The notes under the pieces: generated by a model
What the model saw: only the letters and a program-made list of their open reading frames with translations
Databases searched by the model: none
What the model was told of the DNA's origin: nothing
Translations under genes and position numbers: made by a program
In this document: piece after piece, positions 1 to 11,180 of the stretch
Layout: each line of letters starts with the position of its first letter
Numbering within the stretch: position 1 is the first letter of the stretch
Assembly: GCA_015179125.1 (NCBI GenBank)
Contig: WHVA01000008.1
Coordinates: forward strand, 496,001-560,000
Reading direction: 5' to 3'
Origin: Gautieria morchelliformis
Taxonomy: Eukaryota > Basidiomycota > Agaricomycetes > Gomphales > Gomphaceae
DNA length: 64,000 nucleotides

Positions 1-254
1 TTTTTAAAAACTTTCTCAATCCAAAAAGTTGTAAAAAATAAAAATAAAAAAGGATGCAGAAAACTGTAAGAAAACACAAAGCTTTTTCCCAAATTTTTTT
101 TTTTTTTTGCAATTTTATCACACTTTTTTTGGATTCAGAAAAAAAAACCACTGATTTTTGTTAAAGTTCTTTTTATATAAAAACCCTGAAATTTTTTGGA
201 AAATCTTTACAGTGTCTTGAACAGTTTTTAAGACCATAAAATTCTTCTCCACTG
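1..254. repeat. Right half of a degraded CACTA-type foldback MITE
   Basis: The AT-rich sequence ends in an order of motifs (AATCTTTACAGT, GAACAGTTTTTAAGACC, then CTCCACTG) that matches the right arm of the intact copies at 28060-28421 and 36621-36994. Only the right arm is in the window; the left arm would lie outside it. Divergence is clearly higher than between the two intact copies, so this is probably the oldest of the three. No coding capacity is visible. Confidence 0.6.
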
Positions 255-1672
255 TAATTTAATATTGGAATATTTGTATGAGTACAACAAATAATAAAAT
301 AGCCAATTCCTGAAGTCCTACTATACAGGACCCCAAGTTAATATAGCTGCCAACTGGATATCCACCTATTCATAGCTAACTGAGGCCTTGATGTCTGAAC
401 TAATCCCTAGTGTTATCATCAAGACTCCCAATTCCCCTTTACTTTGCAGAAAGAGACTCAGGTTGCAACAAAGGACATGCATCTGTAAATAAATGTGATC
501 CTGCCCAATTTATTCACAGGTTATTTATATATTTAGTCTGATCAGCCCACTCAACAACCTGCTCAACATGAAAAATATTATCTTAGGGATGGATCTGTGG
601 TCTTTTTGTTAAGTGTACTGTATTACTGCAAGCACAACTTATTCTAAGTCAAACAGAGACCATCAGGTTGAAGATGAGCCTTTGCCATCACCGAACTTTG
701 CCATTGCCACTTGACACCAACTGCCAGGCTGCTTGGCACAGTACCATCATATATCCAGTTGGGTACCAGCAGCAGTTCACACCTTGATCATGAGGCCTCC
801 ATCCCTTTTCACCCTGGATGAGTTGAGGGACCTGGCCCCTGGGATGTTTACAACCTAGAGAGAGCATGATCCCAGATCCAACACCATCATTTGTGTGTCG
901 CCTTCCACTCTCCCAACATTATCCACAAAGAAACTCTCTGCTTTCAGGAGGATGCATGTGATGAAGCATGGGATGCTTCATGGTGGGGTGGATTTGTGAA
1001 ACACTATCTGCTCTGGCGGACCTATTAAATGTTGACATTCTGGGAGTCACACAGCAGTGTCATATGAACAGGGTAGTGTTTGTGGACTCAAAAGGAGTTC
1101 CCAGAAAGGAACATGAATTTATTGCATCAGCTGTCAGAGAATCAATGACTTAGTAATAGTGTTCTCGGTTTCCTACAGGAATAATAGTGTCATGCAAAGA
1201 GTAAAAGCTAAGAGAGCAGGGAGTTGTCACAGTGCCTGGCATCATGAGCCCAGAGGCTGGGGCCAAGAATTACTTGAGGTCTACTCCTTTGAGGCTCAAG
1301 CCAAGTTATAGTTATACATTTGTGTAATTATTTATAATGCATTTATATACTAATATAAATACATTTTTTCAGCTTTCTCCTCAACACCCCCAGTCTCACA
1401 GATAGTGCACCTGAAGGGACCTGCTGCTCAGTGGCTGAGAAGCCATATGGATGCATCCATTGCTCTGGGCACCACTCAAGGCACTCACAGCAAATTTGCA
1501 AAATTAAAGGCCACCAAGTTTATCGCACATTTCAATCTTGCCCCAAAGACCCACAAAGACAGTATGAAAAATATCTCTCCATAAAGTACTGGCCACAGTT
1601 GGGCAGATAACTGATGTAAGTTGGCACATTGTGTCCACATCCATGTCCTTTTTCTCACTGCACTGATAGCAT
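255..1672. other. No recognisable gene
   Basis: About 1.4 kb without a convincing reading frame. A stretch near 940-1030 reads as a short tryptophan-rich peptide in one frame but soon meets stops. Several segments look like decayed coding sequence, probably an old mobile element, but I could not assign a family. Confidence 0.4.
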
Positions 1673-1936
1673 GTGAAGCCATGGTTTTTCAATCATGCGC
1701 AGCCCCTCATGAAGGGAAGGCATTTTAATAAAGGTAAAGGCATGGTTGGAGAGGGCCCCCTGGATGCCGATGAAGGTGGATTGGATGATGTTGTAGGTGA
1801 ATCGGATGACAATGTGGACAAATTGGATTATGTGGATGATGAATTGGGCGCTTCACAGTCCAAGGCAGCCACAGCCCCTTTGCAGTCCAAGATGGCCACT
1901 GTCACAAAACATGCCATTGAGGCCAAGGACAGGTGA
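1673..1936 (+). CDS. Unidentified acidic ORF, possible first exon
   Basis: An 87-codon frame whose middle is strongly acidic (runs such as DADEGGLDDVVGESDDNVD) and whose end overlaps a good splice donor (CAG followed by GTGAGT near 1933). It may be the first exon of a gene or a remnant of a transposon protein; acidic low-complexity stretches are common in both. No domain is recognised and the following 300 bases do not give an obvious second exon. The start is simply the first ATG. Confidence 0.2.
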   Translation: MKPWFFNHAQPLMKGRHFNKGKGMVGEGPLDADEGGLDDVVGESDDNVDKLDYVDDELGASQSKAATAPLQSKMATVTKHAIEAKDR

Positions 1937-3286
1937 GTTGCACTCCTGATGAGACACAATTCCATTTCTGATATAAACCTCAAGTAGCACTGATAAAAAT
2001 GGGAGGGGTAAAAGGTTTGTATTATAACATTGCTATGCAGAAATTAACCACAGGAATGAATTAATGAGGAAAATCCTGAAACAATTTACTGCTCAGCTCA
2101 ATGGATGGGGATGGGGAGGTAAATGAGAGGGTGAGCAGGGTAGAATGTCCAACTAGATTGGTCACTTGGTGTAATGGCAGGGAGAAAGGATAATAGATAG
2201 AGAAACTTTTATTTTTGTGTCACATCATATGGAACAGATCCATAGACATGAATCTATATGCCTGTTATAAATTCAACTGTTCACCTGCATTTGCTCAGTA
2301 CATTTCACCACAGCATGTTACAACACAAGCATCTACTGTACAATACCGGCATCAACAGGTTACCCCAGGCTCTAGAATTAGCTAAGCACATTTTTTGCAC
2401 ACCTAATTAGTTCCCAGTCAAAAACCCCAAACACTTGTCAGTCTGTGCTTCATATTCTGGGTCAGAGTATGAAGATGAAGCTAAAACTAAGAGGAAGGGG
2501 AAAGGTATGTGATGATACCATAGAGGCAGGACAGGATACTCACCTGGGCACATGCTACGTTTGACTCATGTGGTACTTACCTACAGCTATACACCCTACT
2601 CCTGTCTTGTAACCCTTCAAGACTTTGGTGTCAGAGCTAACACTTTGGTCTATCAGAACATGTCGTATATGAAACTGCAATAATATTAAACACTACTGGC
2701 GTAATGAATAACAAACTATTAGTCTGTAGGTTCAAGGACAACTATCGGGGTCCAAGTATTCCAAAAAGATAGGAATGGCTTCACAGGAGAGTTTGTAAGT
2801 GGACTGACCCAATTAACATCAATGCACTGCAATAAACGAGCGACTAGGGTTTAAGAAGTGACTTGTGAAAGTCATTGAACAGGAAAGTCAGTGATCAGTT
2901 CGTCTTGAATATTGGAGAGCTAATTGACAAGGAAATTGATTGTCAGACTCACTCTGCAGAATGTTACCTAGAGTGTTAGTCTGGGTGGCTAAGTAGAAAA
3001 TCAACTACTTAACTGAGAATTAATACACTAAGTAAGTGTAATAACCCTAGCTGGGGTTAGCAGCTTAGTAAGCTGTGCAAGCTTGGCGAGTCACATGAGA
3101 TATGTGGATAGAAGATGATGATGTATTGGCTGATGAAAGTGTAGGAGACAGGAATTATAGGCAGCAGGAATGGACTTGGAGTTCAAAAGAAAGGACTAGA
3201 AATCAATTCACTCTCTCAGTGAATTTAATTGTCACTGAGAGAGGTCAAAATCGTGTCTTACTTCCAGAGCGGGCACCAAAATATTA
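1937..3286. other. No recognisable gene; possible internal flank of an old LTR element
   Basis: AT-rich, no supported reading frame. The last part, read on the minus strand, begins with a primer-binding-like TGGTGCCCGCTCTGG (about 3265-3279) next to the candidate LTR that starts at 3287. It may therefore be decayed internal sequence of that element. Nothing else can be supported. Confidence 0.35.
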
Positions 3287-4090
3287 TGTAAGAGAGTAAA
3301 AGAAGAAAAATAAACCGAAATAGAAGTACACATGTTTGATAGAAAATCTCTGAAAAATTCTGAAAAATAAAGTGATCATAGGAGAACAATCTGAAATGAA
3401 TTTAGAACAAAATGCAAATTATGGAATGTATTTGGCTTGATTTTGGTGCAGGAGCATATATGCACCCAACAGAAAGGTGGGCAGTAAGGCCTCCTTTTAT
3501 ATTGTAGGTACTATCTATCAATAGACTGGAATGAGTCACAAAGAAAAAGGGTAGTGAGTCAGAGCATGTGTTGGCCAATCGCAGTTCACAATTAGGGAGT
3601 GAGTCATGCACTGAGTCACACAGAAATGGGGTAGTGAGTCAGAGTGAAAAAGGATAATGAGTCAGAACTCATGTCGACCAATCGCAGCCCACAATCAGGC
3701 AGTGAGCCATGCACTGAGTCATGTGGAAATGGGGTAGCGAGTCAGACATGAGTCACGTCTAAGAATAAGATACACCCTTATTCTTAAAGAGGATTAGCTC
3801 AACACAGCCTTTCATTGGGTAAGAGGCCCCTCAACCAATGATACGCCTATTGGGATCTGCACTATAGTAAGCTCAGACGTTCGTGGTGCATGAACAACTA
3901 GTATTACCTGCACTATAGTAAGCTACAGTGCAAGTAAGTAATATGCAGAGAACAGTGAGCGTAACTATGCGTTCTTACCTCAGACGTTCGTGGTGCACGA
4001 ACGACTGAGGAAAGAAGCGGAGTAGCGGAATCGAAACTGATGACGTGGAGTAGATGTGGGTCCATGTAGGTATGACATCGATTTCTAACA
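3287..4090 (-). repeat. Candidate old LTR (minus orientation)
   Basis: The segment begins TGTAAGAG and ends TTTCTAACA, i.e. TG...CA. Immediately outside its left edge the minus strand reads TGGTGCCCGC, a typical primer-binding-site form, which would make this the 5' LTR of a minus-oriented element extending to the left. It holds internal repeats and CCAAT-type and TGAGTCA motifs, fitting an LTR promoter. No second LTR was found in the window, so the call rests on the ends and the adjacent site only. It is a fossil. Confidence 0.4.
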
Positions 4091-4202
4091 ATGCCAGAGT
4101 TCGAGCATGAGTCACGGGCCGAGTCATGCTCTGAGTCATGCAGGAGTCATTTCCTAGTCACAAGACTTTGGACCAATAATACTCCAGCTTTGCAGTGAGT
4201 CA
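3532..4202 (+). promoter_or_regulatory. Array of eleven TGAGTCA (Gcn4/AP-1-type) motifs
   Basis: Exact TGAGTCA occurs at 3532, 3555, 3600, 3612, 3635, 3658, 3715, 3749, 4108, 4132 and 4196, all in the same direction, with further one-mismatch forms (CGAGTCA, GGAGTCA) between them. CCAAT boxes (CCAATCGCAG twice, CCAATGATA, CCAATAATA) are interspersed. TGAGTCA is the known binding site of Gcn4-type bZIP factors. The array partly reflects a tandem duplication of about 80-110 bp (3549-3755). Chance would give far less than one site here. Whether it drives a gene or only an LTR is unknown. Confidence 0.55.
3859..4010. repeat. Two-fold repeat with a palindromic operator-like core
   Basis: The 15-mer GCACTATAGTAAGCT occurs at 3859 and 3910. 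The segment CAGACGTTCGTGGTGCA occurs at 3874 and 3981. The second copy forms a perfect inverted repeat, CGTTCGTG (3985-3992) and CACGAACG (3996-4003), around GTG. The first copy is imperfect in its right arm. This could be a transcription-factor site or a small hairpin. Confidence 0.5.
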
Positions 4203-4567
4203 TGACCCTAATTCCACTTAGGAGTGGAGTCATGGGACAGCACAGCCTAGCATAGCCTTGTTGCTATGGTAGCATTGGCTGTGCTGAGTTTGTATTGCAC
4301 AAACAGTGTCGTGGAGGCTTGGGAATAAATTACTATTTCCAGAGTGCTGAGTCCAAACCGGGTTTGTGGGTGCGTAAGTGTCCACAAGCTCGAGGACTCG
4401 CGTGCATCGGAGTTTGAATAAGCAGAGCTCTGGATACATGCAGACTCATAACTCTGCTGCAACAGAATAGAAGGGTTTTGAGCCAAAGACTTCATTAAAA
4501 ATAGTGAAAAAATGGTAGGAAATTAGAGGAAGTTAAATAGTTCATTCCCCATGATAGCAATACCTGT

Positions 4568-5188
4568 ATGCATGCTTTAAGGTCACTGTGTCGAAAATAC
4601 ATGCTATGGCAGAAAGCTTTGCCCAGCAAAGCAAGATCCCACACACCACCCTGTACCTCATGGCACCTGCTTGAGACTGGCCAATTGACTGGCTCACCAG
4701 GAACTGCATGCCACATTGTGAATGGAATTAGCACACCAGTACCATATTGGCACTGGATCAAGCCAACATTCCGAGCACTCCTTCCCCACAAACTCACATC
4801 ATTGTCTGTGGAAGATACATGCTGGCTTGGTCTTCAAACCTTCTCTGCATTGGCAAAAACCAACAAGATTTTACAAGATCTTCACATCAAAATAGTGTTC
4901 TCTGCAATGCAGCTTTATGGCCTGGGAGCTGAATGTAACAGCCCTACGCAGTGTTGCTGCAATTGGGTCACCTGGTTTTGGATGAGAGTCTCAGCAAAAT
5001 TTATTTATCCAGCATACCCCCTTTGGTTGGTGGACATACCTAAGGTGGTCATGCATTGTGATACAATCTGCAAAGACTGTTTCAATTGGACAATAATGAA
5101 GGTAAACAAGTATCCTGTACTTCTTGAGGAGGAAAGGATCATGGCAAGTACCATTCAGAGAACTGTGGGATATTCAAAAAGGCAATGA
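4568..5188 (+). CDS. Unidentified 206-codon ORF
   Basis: This is the longest frame in the first 9 kb. Its composition (many Cys and Trp, no low complexity) does not exclude coding, but I recognise no domain. It has no obvious membrane segment or signal peptide. It lies in repeat-rich sequence, right after the motif array, and may be a relic of a transposon protein. An antisense frame of 100 codons overlaps its first third and is equally anonymous. The first ATG was taken as the start. Confidence 0.25.
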   Translation: MHALRSLCRKYMLWQKALPSKARSHTPPCTSWHLLETGQLTGSPGTACHIVNGISTPVPYWHWIKPTFRALLPHKLTSLSVEDTCWLGLQTFSALAKTNKILQDLHIKIVFSAMQLYGLGAECNSPTQCCCNWVTWFWMRVSAKFIYPAYPLWLVDIPKVVMHCDTICKDCFNWTIMKVNKYPVLLEEERIMASTIQRTVGYSKRQ

Positions 5189-7540
5189 ATTTAGAATTTA
5201 AGTTCCTACTCTACTACAGTTGTATTTGGGCATTGCAATATACAATTCTGTACACATATGCCTGCCTTACCTCCACATATCTCGTCAGAAAAACTCGAAG
5301 ACGCGGCGCTAGCATGAGTTGTGTGTGCACATTTTACATGTGTGCGCATCAAATAATTAAAGTGCAATCGGAGTAGCATACACTTTACCTTGTACTGTAT
5401 GCTGCAAAGGTGCGTCAAAAGTCCACACATCAAATTCGCATGGACGCGCTCACTGGGATTTGGTGTATGTCTAGGCTACAGTATAGTAGTATGGGTTCAT
5501 TTTATTCACCATTTCCTCATAGGACTGTGATCGAGTTATCAGATTCTGAACTGACTTTTGATCTGGATTCTATAGACCCGAGGTTGATATAGCACCTTGA
5601 CGCTGCCCTCGATCCGCTTTCACGCTCGCGGGGCCACACCGGGACGCTACCCCTGAGGCCTATATTTAAATTCAATTCCTTTATTTTAAAAAAATCCTAA
5701 CCTGAGTCTGTATCGTTCATTCTTAGAGGGGAACAATTGCGGTGTATGGAAACCGTGTCCTTCCTGTACTCACTTCTGATGTTCACGCGAACTTCATGCC
5801 CTCAGCCGCCTCTGCGAAGATCAATCAGTACGAAGGCCAAGACGCTGGAGTACAAGGGGAACAATTGAACTTGTGACACGAATAGAACATGGGTGCAAAT
5901 ACGAGTAAATCTAATATCCATATGAACTTGAGAGTCACAGCGCTGAAAACGAGAATTAGAGTGCGACCCACTTGAGTAGCACGCTTGTGAATCATTGGCC
6001 GGGTCCAAAGGTGCGCTGCTGCCAGCGGAGCGAGCGCCCGGAGTTCGAAGCAACTCTGTGCTCCCATTTCATCGTTGCAAATCCCAGCAGAGCACCATCG
6101 CAGCCACGGGTACTTACCACAGAAGCACATCATCGGAACAGCGACAGCCTTATACTAATCATGAATAAGCGACTTACCAGATAACTCCATAACTGCACCA
6201 TGTTACATCACCGCGTCGCCCCACATGTCTCACCACACCCACACTCACGAGTCACAGCACATATATGGCACACACCGCACGAACAGAGCACAGCCTGCCG
6301 CCCGGGCGTGGGCACACTAGCAGCCGGGGGGTGCATCTTGACGACGCTCCAAGAGCTGATACCGGGGCCTAGCATTGCTGGCGTCATCGCTGGCCAGTCA
6401 GAGCAGAGCTAGGGCAGGCTGGGAGCGCTAGCAAGTCGATCTAGTGAGAACAAGGTAGAAGCCATCGCTCATAAGACGCCGAAGTGACGGGATGCCGTAA
6501 AACCGCGAGTTGCATAATGTGATTCAGCGTCACGCGTCACGTGCAAACATTGCAGTGGGATAATTCAAGTTGCCTGTCTGGACACAAGCCTACTGGTTTC
6601 TGCGTTATGGACGCCGGAAGGTCGGCTGAAGACACTGCGGAGCACTCGTGGCAATTCGAGACGGTGTCTCTAGTCCATGTACTTGGTGATACTCAAAAGG
6701 GTTACAGAAGAACTGACGTGGGATATGTTGCGGTAGTGACATGGACACTGCACTGTCCATAGCACGGTACCCACTGCAGATTCATTGTTTTGGCCATATG
6801 TGTCAGGTGTCACCTGAGCTGCAGCTTCGTACCCTCCCTCCCGCCATCAATGTAATGTGTGCAAGTTCTCAGGATCTGACGGTCGATTCTGGGGGCAGTG
6901 GACGCGTGCACGAGATCGTGCGGGTCATTCTCGTGTTTTAAATGATATATCTCCCGTCTCTCTCTCCAAAACCAGCGATTATATCGCCTTGATCTATCCT
7001 GGTGCTTGTGTCCTGTGAGGGACTTGTTGTCGTAGGAAACATTCTTCCGTCCAGTGAGCGGCCCTGCAGACAAGCAACAGGAAGCGCTCCCTAGCACCCC
7101 TTCTGCCGCAATTTCCTAAAAGGACATATCTGACTGCTCAATCTTTCCGTCGTGTTGTCCATGCTTCACCGCTCTCGCTCCTGTCTCCTCGCCAGTTCAT
7201 TCTAACGTGCTGTGCACTTCATCCTACGCTCAGTCCAGCTCGCTTACCCACGCGTGCTCTTCTATCCTCTCAGCTCCGGTTAACCATTATGGGCCTCTTG
7301 CAGTGGCAGTCCCATCACACCGGCTGTCCCGGTTCACCGTCCCGCCTCCCCTTTCCTCGTCTTTGTCCACTCGCAACCGGTCATATGCGGGTATTTCAAG
7401 CCGTAATCATAATAAATCAAAGGCATACAGACGCAACCTAAGACCGCCAGGACTGCGCCGAGTGACTCTCGCGTGCCTGCAGCACAGCTTGCGCTGATAT
7501 GTAAACGCTGCTCATACACGACCCAAGATATATCAAAAGC
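5189..7540. other. No recognisable gene
   Basis: About 2.3 kb. From 5600 on the base composition changes to near 50% GC, suggesting host rather than repeat sequence. A 60-codon frame at 5410-5592 ends in an acidic stretch (ELSDSELTFDLDSID), but nothing supports it as a gene. Short frames at 6541-6941 are also unsupported. The last few hundred bases are the 3' flank of the acetyltransferase gene. Confidence 0.4.
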
Positions 7541-8495
7541 CTATGGCTCCCGTGATAGAATATGTTCATAGAAGTCTCCCGTAGGGGCGCGCACTAGAGT
7601 ACTTCCCCGCTTGTGGAATCCCATGGAAATATACTTGTGTACGTTTATCTCGGTAGAAGTTGTCAGGCCTATTAGAGTTCCCGTTTCTTTAACCTGCCAG
7701 ACGCTCAATATAATGGTTGAAGAGCTCCCAACTCAACATACCTTCTTGGACATGATCTCTACAAGGGCAGTGGCATATCCTTTACCTTCATGACCTGAAT
7801 CTGTGGCCAAGTTGCTGCACCACCACCGCCTCGCTACTTCCTACATAGAAAGGTGGTCTGAAATTAGGAGACTGATGCAGCAGATTAAGCTGCGAACCTC
7901 TCTCGTAAAAACCAGCTTATCAAGCTTGATAATCGTCTCCGAGTACTATTAACATGCCATAAAGACAATGAATGGGAAAAAAAGTAAATATGACGGACAG
8001 TGTGCTTCAGCCAGTTCTGAGTTTGTGGGGATAATTTCGCAAAAACCTCGTTGTATCCCAGGGCTCGCTGCTCTTCACTGAGGAAGAGGTTCTTCTATTT
8101 CGCCAATAATAGGAAAAAGGGTGACATACCTGTCAAACAAACCCCTTCCAGGCCTAAACCATGAAGCAGTACTAGCGATCCTCTCGTCTTGACCTACAGT
8201 AATGATATACAGTTCACCCTCGAGAGCAGTCGCCCGTATCGTAGCACGGCAGAAGTCACGTTGCAGACTCATATCGCCTCCTAATAACGCTTTGCTGTGT
8301 GGATCTGTGGTGTAGCTGAATTAATAAGATCGAAGCCGGAGATAGCTCGAGGCAGCATACCTCCAGCAAACGCGCGAACCCAGAGGTCGGTCAGTTCTTC
8401 CACCTGCGCGTCTGCAAAAAACAGTGATCAATGTTGTAGGTTGTTTTCGAACTGCCCTCACCTGTGACTGACTCCAAACGTTTAATGTTGTACAT
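7541..8495 (-). CDS. GNAT-family N-acetyltransferase (multi-exon)
   Basis: Predicted acetyl-CoA-dependent N-acetyltransferase, presumably soluble; substrate unknown. Exon 1 is 8462-8495 (MYNIKRLESVT), exon 2 8361-8411 (ending DLWVRAFAG), exon 3 8130-8304 (DPHSKALLGGDMSLQRDFCR, then RIASTASWFRPGRGLFD), exon 4 starts at 8077 (SEEQRALGYNEVFAKLS). Later exons give NLATDSGHEGKGYATALVE, which holds the family's acetyl-CoA loop (H-E-G-K-G-Y-A), then TTSTEINVHKYISMGFHKRG and a stop at 7541-7543. Phases of the first three introns agree. The order of motifs fits fungal GNAT proteins of about 220-240 residues. The join between exon 4 and the GKGYA exon is unclear: the frame reading LGDDYQA runs into TGA beside a perfect 16-bp palindrome, so the gene may be damaged there or my intron may be wrong. 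The start ATG at 8493-8495 gives the usual short N-terminus. Confidence 0.8.
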
Positions 8496-10246
8496 GACGT
8501 TGAGTTTGCTTGTCGAGCAGGCAAGGGCTTACGGCTACTTATTCCCCTTGAGGTTTAAATAGCTGATCCGACCTCCGGTTCTTTAATTGTGTGTCCCCTT
8601 ACTCTGCAACTGGAAAATCGTGGGACAATTGCAGGCACCAGGCACTTATGTCGTGAACGTGGTAAATTCGGCGGAATAACATTACTTATACTAGTCATGA
8701 CTGTTGCCGTGTCGGCGGCAGTTCCCTGTCGTATTCATAGATCCGAGTCATACAGGTTTCTTTCTTATTCCTGGCTTGAATTGCGCAAATCATCACGTTA
8801 TGTCCTGAAATTGTCTTTGGCATCTTCATCAGGAACGGCCGATTCCGGCTTGTAATTCGGCCATATTTACACAGCGCCACCGGCGCTACTAGTAGGTGAC
8901 GTCAACTACGTAGCTGACTACAGATGGTTCTGTGGCGCGCTGCCCGCACTAGACCTACTTACTGCTTTCTACTTTACCTCTAGTGCTCCTCCACCTTCCC
9001 CAACCTTGTCACGCCCGAGCCTCCGCCTCGCTTTCACCCACACTTGGACTGTCTACTCTGTACGCAATGCAGAGGGGTTGGACGAGCTTTGCGTCGTACA
9101 TATACAGTACAAACCGACGATTTGCTTGACCTGTGGCCTGTTCATTAGGCCCGTATGTCGATACTAGAGAAACATCAATTTTTAACACATCCATGTGAGC
9201 TCAATGCCATGGATGGCTGGTGCACGACCGTCTGCCCCAACTGCGTTGCCGCGTCGTTCCTAACAGCACCAAATAGTTGGCGCCATAGAAATACTGCGCT
9301 ATGCCCGGGGCTCAAAGGGGCCGCTCTTTTTCCCCACCACCAACTCCTCCACCATTATGTCACGGAGAGAGTTCTACCAAGCCTCTGTCAATACTATCCT
9401 ATGCTACTGTGAAGCTGACTGGCTCATCTATTAGCTCTATCTGCCATCGCTCCTGGCCGTGCTTCTCCCTGCTATGTTCTGGTCATCTCTGGCTCAGCTT
9501 TAGCTTATACATTCAACTCTTGCAGCGCTCGTCTTCACTGCGGCAGGTCGCTTCCCCTCGGTCTAAGCCCTCGCAAATCACTAAATCTATAGGTGGAGTA
9601 TGTGGTCAAACAGTAGGCATCCTGGCTTCTTGTCAGTGGATCCTAATTCAGCGAGGAGACTACCATGACGTGTACAAGCGTCATCTCGATGGCTTGGACC
9701 AATGGCGCCACTTCAGCCCACGAACCGCCCAAGCTCTGGCCCGTCACCAGCAACGTCTATACAGTTTTGGGCGGTGCGTTACAGCTTATACTCTTATGCT
9801 CTTACATTCGAAATATCACTGACACGAACACCTCACAGTTCCAGGGCAGGGTTCCACAATCTTCCGGAGCGCGTGAAGTCGCGTTTCGACCACGCGAGGC
9901 TCGCATGAGCAGCAGCGGCAATCCGTGACGCCTCCGATGAAGAATAAATATGGCAACTTTTCCTCTGTGTATATATACCAACATCTAATGGTGAAATGAT
10001 CTTAACCCCCAATGCCTCCCGAACCCTGAACCTGCATTACATCTCCTGGGATGTAGCCCACCGTAGACACCGCGCGGCATCACGTGTGACTAGTGTAGCC
10101 CACCGTAGCCATGGCGCGCAGCTACATGGTCCTACGGCACACTACAAAATTAGGCCCGCACTACGGAGCACATTATAATAGGGGGGGAACCTACACGCCT
10201 ACAAGTCCTGCGTGGGGTACGTACCATTCCATAACATCCCCCGTTT
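8496..10246. other. No recognisable gene
   Basis: Host-like composition, many short overlapping frames, none with a domain I recognise. The first 100 bases hold the promoter region of the acetyltransferase gene. Near 10039-10110 the phrase TGTAGCCCACCGTAG occurs twice within about 60 bp, with related CTACGG words to 10155, hinting at the end of a repeat. Confidence 0.4.
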
Positions 10247-10585
10247 TTGCTGATGTTTGCATTCAATGCATTCACCCAGCGTTCGATCGAGGGCCCTCTC
10301 TCCAACCCGTGTCGTGCGTACTCAGCCACGCCTTCAAGTGATAATGTTCAAGGTATGGAAGTGTTTGATTGTGCAAGGATCAACAGTTTGGCATGTAACT
10401 TACAAGATTCATGCAGCTTCGCAAATTGGCCGGTGAGCGATGCAAAAGAAGACATGAATGCTGTGAAACTTACTTATGGTATTTCTCCCCTCCCCGCCTT
10501 CGACATCACCCGACAACTAACCATTCCATCCCAATACGAGAGGTTGCTACAAGGTGCTATTGTTGATGTTCATTTAGAGAGCTAG
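10247..10585 (+). CDS. Hypothetical small protein, possibly spliced
   Basis: A 112-codon frame whose C-terminal half (GISPLPAFDITRQLTIPSQY then ERLLQGAIVDVHLES) has the look of real protein sequence. A resumed stretch at about 10619-10710 in another frame (IREMLIILPPSASGSIGFDK) may be a following exon. Small proteins with this kind of ending occur near mobile elements in agaricomycetes, but that is recollection of a style, not a match. Function unknown. Confidence 0.3.
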   Translation: MLMFAFNAFTQRSIEGPLSNPCRAYSATPSSDNVQGMEVFDCARINSLACNLQDSCSFANWPVSDAKEDMNAVKLTYGISPLPAFDITRQLTIPSQYERLLQGAIVDVHLES

Positions 10586-11180
10586 GTGTTTCCACGGAAG
10601 ACCCCAAAGGCGATGAACATACCTGTTATCCGAGAGATGCTGATTATATTGCCGCCTTCTGCCTCTGGTAGCATCGGCTTTGACAAGGAAAAATATAAGG
10701 GATAGCCCATCAACGAGTCCTAAGAAGCATATGCGCTTCTGACTTCTGGCATTTTGACTACGTATCAGCTTTGTTGTGTAAATAAGTAGTACAAATTATT
10801 ACAGCCATTTGCCCAGCGTATTTCCAGAGAAAGGGGTCTGCCGGTATCGGCCCTTACTCTAGTATGTATGAAGTTGGATAATTGGATGGACGTGATGTCT
10901 CTAGCATACTTGGATAGAACGTTGCTCACTGCAGATTTAGTTCACCATACAGAAAATTGCCGTCATGGCACATTTTCTCGGTACTGCTCAAGCCTGAGGT
11001 ATGCCATTACACTACATCACATCACACGGTGCACGCCACTGAGTACTGCGGAAACGAAGGCAAACAGAGGTGAACAGTGCAATATATGTCAGGCGATAGA
11101 GATGTACAAGGAAGAATACCGAGAGTGAAAGATGAGATCCTAACAAATAAAGAAAGACTGAAAGCAAATAAAAAACAACA

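Noticed and set aside
1-254. Telomere or subtelomere end
   Set aside because: No TTAGGG-type repeats; the AT-rich sequence matches the MITE arm.
6000-6070. tRNA gene suggested by GGAGTTCGAAGC
   Set aside because: No acceptor or anticodon stem pairs with it.
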